NCBI GenBank assembly: GCA_016165875.1
Contig: JABBOT010000014.1
Location: 4,392,093-4,456,092 of the forward strand
Length of the DNA: 64,000 bases
From: Acanthopleura granulata
Taxonomy: Eukaryota > Mollusca > Polyplacophora > Chitonida > Chitonidae
Direction: 5' to 3'
Positions 13,006-22,000 of the stretch are shown here, piece after piece. The first letter of the stretch is position 1. Every line of letters starts with the position of its first letter. The translations under genes were made by a program, and so were the position numbers. The notes under the pieces were generated by a model that saw nothing but the letters and a program-made list of their open reading frames with translations, ran no database searches and was not told where the DNA came from.

Positions 13006-16000
13006 CTGTAACAACAACGAAGCTTGGTTGTTAACTTACCCCTGTTTTCAATATTATTCTGATCGTTTCATGACGATGTCTCCATACTGCAAGTTCAGGT
13101 TTTAACGCTGATGACCAGCCAAACCTTGGTACCGCAAACAAGAATAACAAACACACAAACCAACAATCAGTCTGATTCAGGTCGTAGCTGGGTATCGCTA
13201 GCGAGTACAGGGCCCGATTCATGTCAATCAGCCAGCAATGGCTTGGTAAAACGTCGGTGTCTTTGGACACCTATATGAGCTTACGGCGATGAAGCATATG
13301 TTTGTTACAATACGTCTAACAAATTATCACATGGCATTTTTTAAATCTTCAAACCTTCCTCTGTCCCTTACAATTTACGTTACACTGCCCCGACATTCTC
13401 CTTTAAAGACTCTGGCTTACAAGCCATTCTGACAAACAAGCGAAGATACACGAAGTCAGACAGACAGCAATTCACCCTCAAGAAGTCTGGGAGGGTACAT
13501 CGACAACATATGATTAACAGATGGATGGATGGCTAGAGGGATAGACAGACAGACATTTCCTTTATTCTCCAAACTTCTAGCAAACAGGAAGGGAACGGGG
13601 ATTGCGTGGTTGCAAGGACAACACCTGACAGACAGTAAGTAAGACAGTCAGACAGCGAGAGGGACAGAGATGACACCTTAAAAAGCCTGGCATTCAGAGG
13701 TGGATTTTAACAATATCTGCTGGCGATCATACCTAGCCTCCAGCAGCCTGGCATCCAGTGGTGGGTACATGGACTGGACCACCTCGTCAACTCGTGGACT
13801 GATCCGTTTGGAGATACTGATGATGTCCGTCAGCGTCTCCTGGGTGCGAATCTGCTGTGAGTTCTCCATTGTCATGCCGACCAGACGCTCAGTCAGTTGG
13901 TGACAGGTCTTCAGGATAGCAATACAATGGGGCACCAAACCACTAATAATCAGAGGAAAAAAAAAATCTTACAATTTTCATGAAACATCACCTTCCTTTC
14001 CTTTCCAGTACTTAATCTGAGGAACGAAATGAGAATTTGTGATACCAGTCATACAGGGCCATTCACATTAGGCCATATTTCACCTAACATTTACGCTTTT
14101 TCATGTGACACATTTTACTTTATTCTGACTAATTCAACAACTTTACAGGGTCACTTACGAATTGTTTGCGACGTTGGATGGATTTCTTCTCACAAACTTC
14201 CCTCTTGGAATTAATAGGATAATTTTAAAGCCACTATTTGTTTCTGACGGTGCTTTTCACAGGCCAATGCTTAGGTGAAATACACATTTACAGTATAGAG
14301 GGTCAGGTGCTTTTCCATGCACAGATACACATCACATTACTACTGTTCACAAGAATTTTCTTCGTAAATGAACATAAAGGTGTAGCAAAAGTCAGCAACG
14401 GTATTTTCAGATACAGTTATCAGCATTCTTTCTACCAAATACTGCTGTGAAATGGCTAAAGGAAGCCAGTGACAATCAAATTTTTTGTTCGTAAACATTT
14501 CTATTTCGTTCTCGAAAGCAAATTAAAAGCAAATATTTATGGTATTTCTCTCTATATATAGAGAAAAAAAGAGGTTAACTGGATGAGTGTTGTAAAATAC
14601 TTTACACCTCATAAAACAGAAACACTCAAAATAAACATTTTCATTTTTCACTAGAGGGAAGAATACTTACTTATTTTCTTACAGTTTTTTTCCCGTTACC
14701 ATCCATGAGTTCACTACTAACTACGCTTAATCTTGCTTTGTATAAGCACACAAATTTGGTACAAGCATACTTGGATCATTAGAATCTTACGTAGCGTCAT
14801 CCACCCATCTCTCGTCCTTAAGAATTTCCTCAAGGTTTGGATTGATTATCTGGACATCGGACAATTCCACATCTGCCGTTTGTTCAGGGTTCCCCGTTTC
14901 CATGGAGCTGATTAACTGGACATCCGGTCTGCCAAATCAACAGAAAACAAGTCATCACAAAGGCGCTATCCTCATAATGTCATTTATTTTAATAACTACT
15001 GTCAATCACCCATAATTTTCATGCACAATTTTTGCTTCCCCCCGCACTCTGCTCGGTTTCCTCCCACCAAAACGCTGGCCGCCTTCATGTTTTTGAAACA
15101 TACTGGAATACTGCATTAAATGGAAATCAAATTAAGAAATAAAACATTTCACCCATTAATCACCCTGCTATACTATGTACAATATAAAATTGGTTAAGTC
15201 ATGTGAAATTATATGTGACAGACAGACAGACAGACGATAAACAACTTACTAATACATACATGTAAAACTATTCTGGTCTTTGACCAATACAGCTGAAAAA
15301 ACAAACAAACAAAAAAACACTTTACACTGCAACCCCCCAGGACCTTATAATTCTATGACAGACTGGTGTTTCTGAGATTTGTTATCCAGGTAGGGTGATA
15401 TCCTACTGGAAAAATGTAAGTTTTTCGGCACCAAAAATCATATTTAGAACATAAATTTGCATCTAAAAATGGACTTACGGGTTTTGAAAGTTAAGGTCAT
15501 TTACAATCTTATGCCTTTCCTATGAATGTCCACAGCTCACCATCCACAGCAAGCCTACACTGTCCTTGGACATTCATGTACATATGCTATTAGTCACATG
15601 GTTACTGAATGAAAGGATATGAAACTATATGGGGTCTGTAAGCCCAATATGAGGCTTATTGACACCATATAATTTTGTATCCTTTCACTCAGTAACCATG
15701 CAACAAATTCATCCAGTGGAAGACCTGAAAAACTACTTTGAAAATTTGTTTCTTGAGAAACAAAAGAAGCTTCAACAGTAATTTCCTGTCGCGCCTTGGA
15801 GCTTTGAAATATAAAAAGCAGAGATCTGGGAATTATGACGACGTAACCTTGTTGACAATGTTAATTCAACATTCCTTTGTGATGTTGTGTCGTTGGTGTA
15901 ATTGTTGCGTCACATTGTCACTATTATGTCATTCTCCCTACTGTTGTGTCATCAGACACATATTGTATCTGTTGAAGGCTATAGAGTCATATCTATCACA

Positions 16001-19000
16001 TGGCCATTACTGTCCAATCAAACGCAGAGGATTTTGTTTGATGCAGGATAAATGTATACACCCAGATGAAGGGGGTCCACAATATATCTGAAGGCCATGT
16101 GTTAAATGAATCATTTCATGATATGAAATCCACATGGACATGGCACCGAGTGACATGACCTGTAGAAAGACAGGCACTAAAATCTGATCAAGCCACCTGC
16201 AGATGGTTGTGAGCTTCCCCCTTTCTCTACCCGGTTTCCTCCAACCATAATTCTGGCTGCCATCATGTAGTGAAATATTCTTGAGTATGGCATCAACGAC
16301 CAATCAATTTAATAAACAAATCAATCAAAATCTGATACATATTGTACAGGTCTGTTTGTTTTGGGTGAAGCCATGAAACTGGCTGACCCAACCAATGCAG
16401 TTTTGTCTCCAAAAGCAAATCAAAAGGATGCATAAATCGTGCTGAAAGCTGCTCTTCCATATGTGAAAAGGTTGTGGAATGTCCTCAACAGGCCTTTTCA
16501 TTACAGATCTTCAATGCATGACCCCACCCACTATTCCCTCCCTAACAGCTGCAAAAGAGTTTGAAACACAATAGTGTTCAGTGAAACAGCCAACCTACCT
16601 GTAGGAGGCCACCCACCCCCATCTGCTTAATATTAAAAGACAAGTTTAAATCAATGAATGATTGAGCTTCAAAGCCACAATGGGGACTAGCCTATACCAC
16701 AAAAATGTGAAAATGGTTTGGGGTGCAGGTCTACTGAATCCTTTCTTGCACTTTCTTCAGTCACTGAGTCAAATTTGAATATGAGTCAGGCTAATTACAT
16801 GTAACTTGAACCTGACAACAAACCCGTCCCCACAACATAAACCAGGTGTAAGGGTGTCCGTGAAAAACTCAGTACGGGTGGTCAGGACAGTAAAAGCAGA
16901 CAGAGGGTCATTTGACTGCAAAATGTCCCCCCATTAATTGAAGTTTTGAAAGTAAGGCCATTAAATCTTACTTTCAGAGCTGAAGTTGAGTTCTTTCAAT
17001 AGGATATCATTTTAACTTTCACACAATCCTCAAAATACCTCTCAGAATCAGGCAAAATGAGGATAAGCAACTTAGTCTTGGAAACCATTTCAGGTCAAAT
17101 ATAGTATTAAAGCGATAGGCAACTTAGTCTTGGAAAACACTTTAGGTCAAATATAGTATTAAAGCGACAGGCAACTTAGTCTTGGAAATCACTTTAGGTC
17201 AAATATAGTATTAAAGCGACAGGCAACTTAGTCTTGGAAACCATTTTAGGTCAAATATAGTATTAAAGCGATAGGCAACTTAGTCTTGGAAAACACTTTA
17301 GGTCAAATATAGTATTAAAGTGACAGGCAACTTAGTCTTGGAAATCACTTTAGGTCAAATATAGTATTAAAGCGACAGGCAACTTGGTCTTGGAAATCAT
17401 TTTAAGTCAAATATAGTATTAAAGTGATTGGCAACTTAGTCTTGGAAATCATTTCAGGTCAAATACAGTATTAAAGCATTGTATCATGGCAGCACTGATA
17501 GGTAACTGGAGACTGTTCAGAACATATGATGGCAGTAGTCAACTGATGTCAAAGACAAGATGAGACCAATAAAATAGCTCAAAAATAATGAACAACAAGA
17601 GGTAAACCCCCTGCTGAGCCCACGCGAGCATTTAAAAAAAGATCATATAACACATCAGGAGATGCAGTCATGCATAGCGCACTTCCTCTAACACGGGGCG
17701 GCGCCCCTGGGGACATGCGCGCAATTAAAAACTTTTAAAAACTTTCATTGTCAGGCGAAGAAAATTCTGATCCAATTAATCAAGAGAGGCAGGCTTGCTC
17801 TTCTGCCTGTCCTTTCAAACCTAAGGCCATCCAGTACATTAGATTGTGAAATTCTTGGGTGAAGGTGAACACATCAATAATTTCCTATAAGTGCTATTTA
17901 CTGGAATGTTTACAAACATTATTCAGAGATCTATTAGACAGGATTCAAGATGTATTAAAAATGTACATGTGAAGTAAGTGTAATTTCACAAGTGAATGAA
18001 CATATTTGTTTGTAGTCAAGCAAACCATCCTATCCCATGCGTAACTTCCTTCATGTTTTACTGAAGTATAATTCCCGATTCCAACTTTTTTTGACGGTGG
18101 TTTTCTTTTTTTCGTTTTATTTCACAGTGTTTCATTTCTTTTACTACATTTTGTTATATTCATCCCTACCAACGTTTAGAAATGTGTTGCATTATACAAA
18201 TAACTGCAGGTTTTAAAATCAGCACATGACCACCACATTTCTTCAGGGGGAGTGGTTTCTGCCGTCTAGGTTGCCCATGGGATATTTTAAAGGTTGCCCT
18301 ATTTCCCAGCAGATCAAACGTGTGGAAGTCTGTGCATTTAAATATTGTTGGCATGTTATGTGTTACACCGCCACGGGGCTGTGAACACATGTCACTTCTA
18401 AAATTATTATCACCGTAAGTACCAACAGGGTAAATGTATAAGATTTCTTAACAGTTGCGTAAACACGACTTCCTTGCCGACTTTCTGCCCTGTGACAAGA
18501 GACAGCAAGTTAACCCTTGACAGAAAGTAGTAGTATAGATAACGGGGATTCTGACTCACCTGGTGCTGGGAACCACCCCGCCCCAGCGGGGCACATGGTA
18601 TCCAGCTACATACACTATTACCTATTATTTATGTAGAGAGACACCTGTTTACATTCATAATTATGTAGGCCAGAGAGCAAGCACGACTGAACCTCTAATT
18701 AGAGACCAAACAGAAACATAACACAGCCACCCTGCCGCCTGACGATAATCTCTATACCTGGTGGCTAGAGGTCACATGGGCTGACCGCGCCGACCTCTTG
18801 GAGATGATCTTCCAGAATGAGATGACGCTTGAAGAATACGGTGACATCATGCCCACCACCATGCGTGAGTGGATTCGGAGAATCATATACCTGGTCCGTA
18901 ACAGGATCCACGATCAAGATGTGATCATCGCTGATTCGACTTGTGCGCAAAGCCGCAACTGGATGGAAAACATGCTCGCGGTCGCCACCAACCACGGCGT

Positions 19001-22000
19001 TTAGTAGCCAACCAGTGCAGCAAAGCACACAAAATTCAAACCCTACAGAACTCTCTCGCCGAAGTCCTGTAGGGTTTGAATTTTTGTTCACTTCAGTGAA
19101 TCACTTCTTAGTCCACGTCTGGTTTACCAGACTGAATTAGATCGTTTATTAGATGGATCCAATGCTGGATACAGTTGCGCCACCTTTATGTACATGTTGC
19201 AATAATGTTCAATTCTAGATCGGACATGAGTTTAACCTTTATTCTTTATTCCTTTGAATGCCATGCTCTAGATTTATTTGGTTCACCTCCAACGTCGTGC
19301 CGCAGAGGTAGGAGAGGAAAGCCGTACCGCTATTAAAAGCCTTTTGAGAAACACCACCCTTTGCTGTTTGTACCAGGATCTGGGTCACAGCCAGATCACT
19401 CCCCCAACGCTACCTTCTTCCGTGAATAACACCTTGCTGGAATTGGAAGGCGTAAATCTGTCCATCCAACGCTTGCCCTTCAAAACCATCGGCATCAGTG
19501 AGCTCATTCAACTTCGGTGGTTCTTCGGATCCTCCCAACGGTATCTTGTTCCGTGAATAAACACTTTGCTGGAACTGGAAGGTGTAAATCCGTCCATCCA
19601 CCCCTTGCCACTCAAAACATCTGCCAGATTCGATCAGGCTATGTCAGTGCAATTAGGGCCCACTGAGTCCATTACGCTAGCGAATGTGTAAAGTTACCCT
19701 TAGGTATGCTGTATCTACAGGTTGCCCACAATTGCTTAACGGCTTTATAGTCAGCCCTGACACAAGGCCAGCTGACATATTTTTGCACTGTGGATTGGCA
19801 TATGCCACCGTCCTTTCTGAGTTTATGCTTTCGTGGTATACTGTGACAACCCTCAGAAGAGCAGAACTTACATTACTGGTAGACACTGCAGCGATGTTTT
19901 CGGACACGCTCACCTCTACCAGGTGGACAAATATTTCCTTGTGAGGCATCAGTTTGGGTAGTTTGTCCCCTTCATTTATTCCATCCATGACAATCCCAGG
20001 ATATCAGATAGATCTAACAGGCTGATAACATCATTCTTTTTGAGTCCCAGACACACACGACCAGTAGCTTTACTCAGTTGCAATGTAGCACCCAAAGGTC
20101 GGAACACTTCTTTGTTAAGGGTACAGACAGTGTAATAGCTGCTTGGCACGACTATCGACTTATCATTCCACCTGAAATGTACGTCAGTGCCAATATTCGC
20201 CTGTGGATACAAGGTCATATTCAGTAGGGCGACCTCGTACTGGCCTTTTGAATTGTCCAGACATGCTGGGAGGAGGGCAATACTCCCCTGTTGAACATCA
20301 CTAAGTGTAACATATTCAGCAATATGTCTGATAAAGCATTTTCATTCAACAGGAAGGTAACCATTACCATGTTGGTGGAGCATATTCAATAAAGAGATTG
20401 AGGAGCCGATGAAATCGTGGTTATAGATCCCAGCTCGAACAACTTGCAAATTGCTTTCGACATAACTTTTCAAAAGGTGCTTGAACTCTACACCCTACCG
20501 AAAATCAACAGTGGCACATTGGTTGAGAAATGGAACACGCAACCGAAGGTGTGGTGGGAGAGCCAACTCAATTTCGCCGTATGGTGCGCCACGACCTGTT
20601 GTGGAATGTCAAAGTAAAGTCACCTCAAAGCCGACACAGAACTAAGCAACTCTGTATCCCACTTCCACATGTACTACCAAGTGCGCCGTATTCCGGAAGA
20701 GATAAGGCGCCACTTCCACAAGACGATGTATGGCGTCCGACCGACAGCCCCTATGACCGGAGGGCATTCGAGCAGATTTGCACAGAGTTTCGGGTCACCC
20801 CAGACACATACTGGCTGGAAACCACGGGCTAGCCGCGGCTTATTATTATGTCACAAGGACAGGATATGTGAAATCGCATGTTCCTAACAGCATGACATTT
20901 CAGCAAACACCAGAAGAGATCCACACCGATTTCCTCTCGCACGGCAGCAAGTCCAATCAAGCATGGGCCACCTTCATCCTCGACAAATCTGAAGGGTTTA
21001 CCCAGGCAGGCATGGACGACACCATTCGGACTCACGTTTGGGCCATCCTTGGAGCACAGGCACAGACCCGCAGCAGTATCTTAATCACGGAAGGCACGAC
21101 AGTTCGTAGCTTACGTCAAAGGCTCTATAGCCAGACCTGTTGATCTTGCCTCGGCCACGGAGCTGTACGAGAATGCCCTGAGGTACGCCCACTCCAAGGT
21201 GGATTATGCGTTTGACAAGGGTCTGTACATGGTGCCAAGTGATATGAACCTGCAAATCAAAAAATCAGTCGCTATAACAAAAAGATCGTCACAGCCACAG
21301 GAGACCAGAAACTCGGGGTCCACGGGGACGTAAACTTGCCTTCGGCTGGGGAGAAAAACATCATAAAGCTACAGCCAGCTGCAATGCCCATGCCAACTCC
21401 AGTTCAGCTAGAAGCCTACCCAGGGCCCACAGGAGCTTTTTTACCCACTCCTTCAGACCGCCCTTGTCGGTTGGCTCGGGAGATGCTAAAGAGCCCTCGG
21501 TCTGCGCAAGCACCAGGGTCGACGTGATAAACCCAACGCAGTAAAACACAGGCTATGCTGACCCCCTGTTCATGGAACAAAGTGCGCAGGCGTTCGGCAA
21601 GAGTTGTGTCCTCAGGAAGAATGCGGCTGATCCTTTCCCTGATACGATTGATTTGGGTGCGCAGAGCTGCATGGGACACACAGGAAGCCTCGAGGTGAGC
21701 CGCTCTTTCATCCTTAAGGGCTTGCAATTCTTCTGAAATACGGCGCGCCGACATCTCATCGTTAGCCTCATCAAGTTGTCTTTCTTTCCAAGGAATTTCC
21801 TGATTCAGTGAAGTTATTCTAGCAAGTTTGTTTGTGTGCTCCCCTCTGAAGGTTTGCAGTGTCTTATTAAGTCCCAGCAGCTCGCGGAGGGGCAGTGAGG
21901 GATCACCATATATGCTGAGAGCCCCCGAATATCAGATTCAGTCAACGTGGTTTGGATGAGTGCGACCACTACAGATGTTTCCTGCACTGCTTGTTCCACA

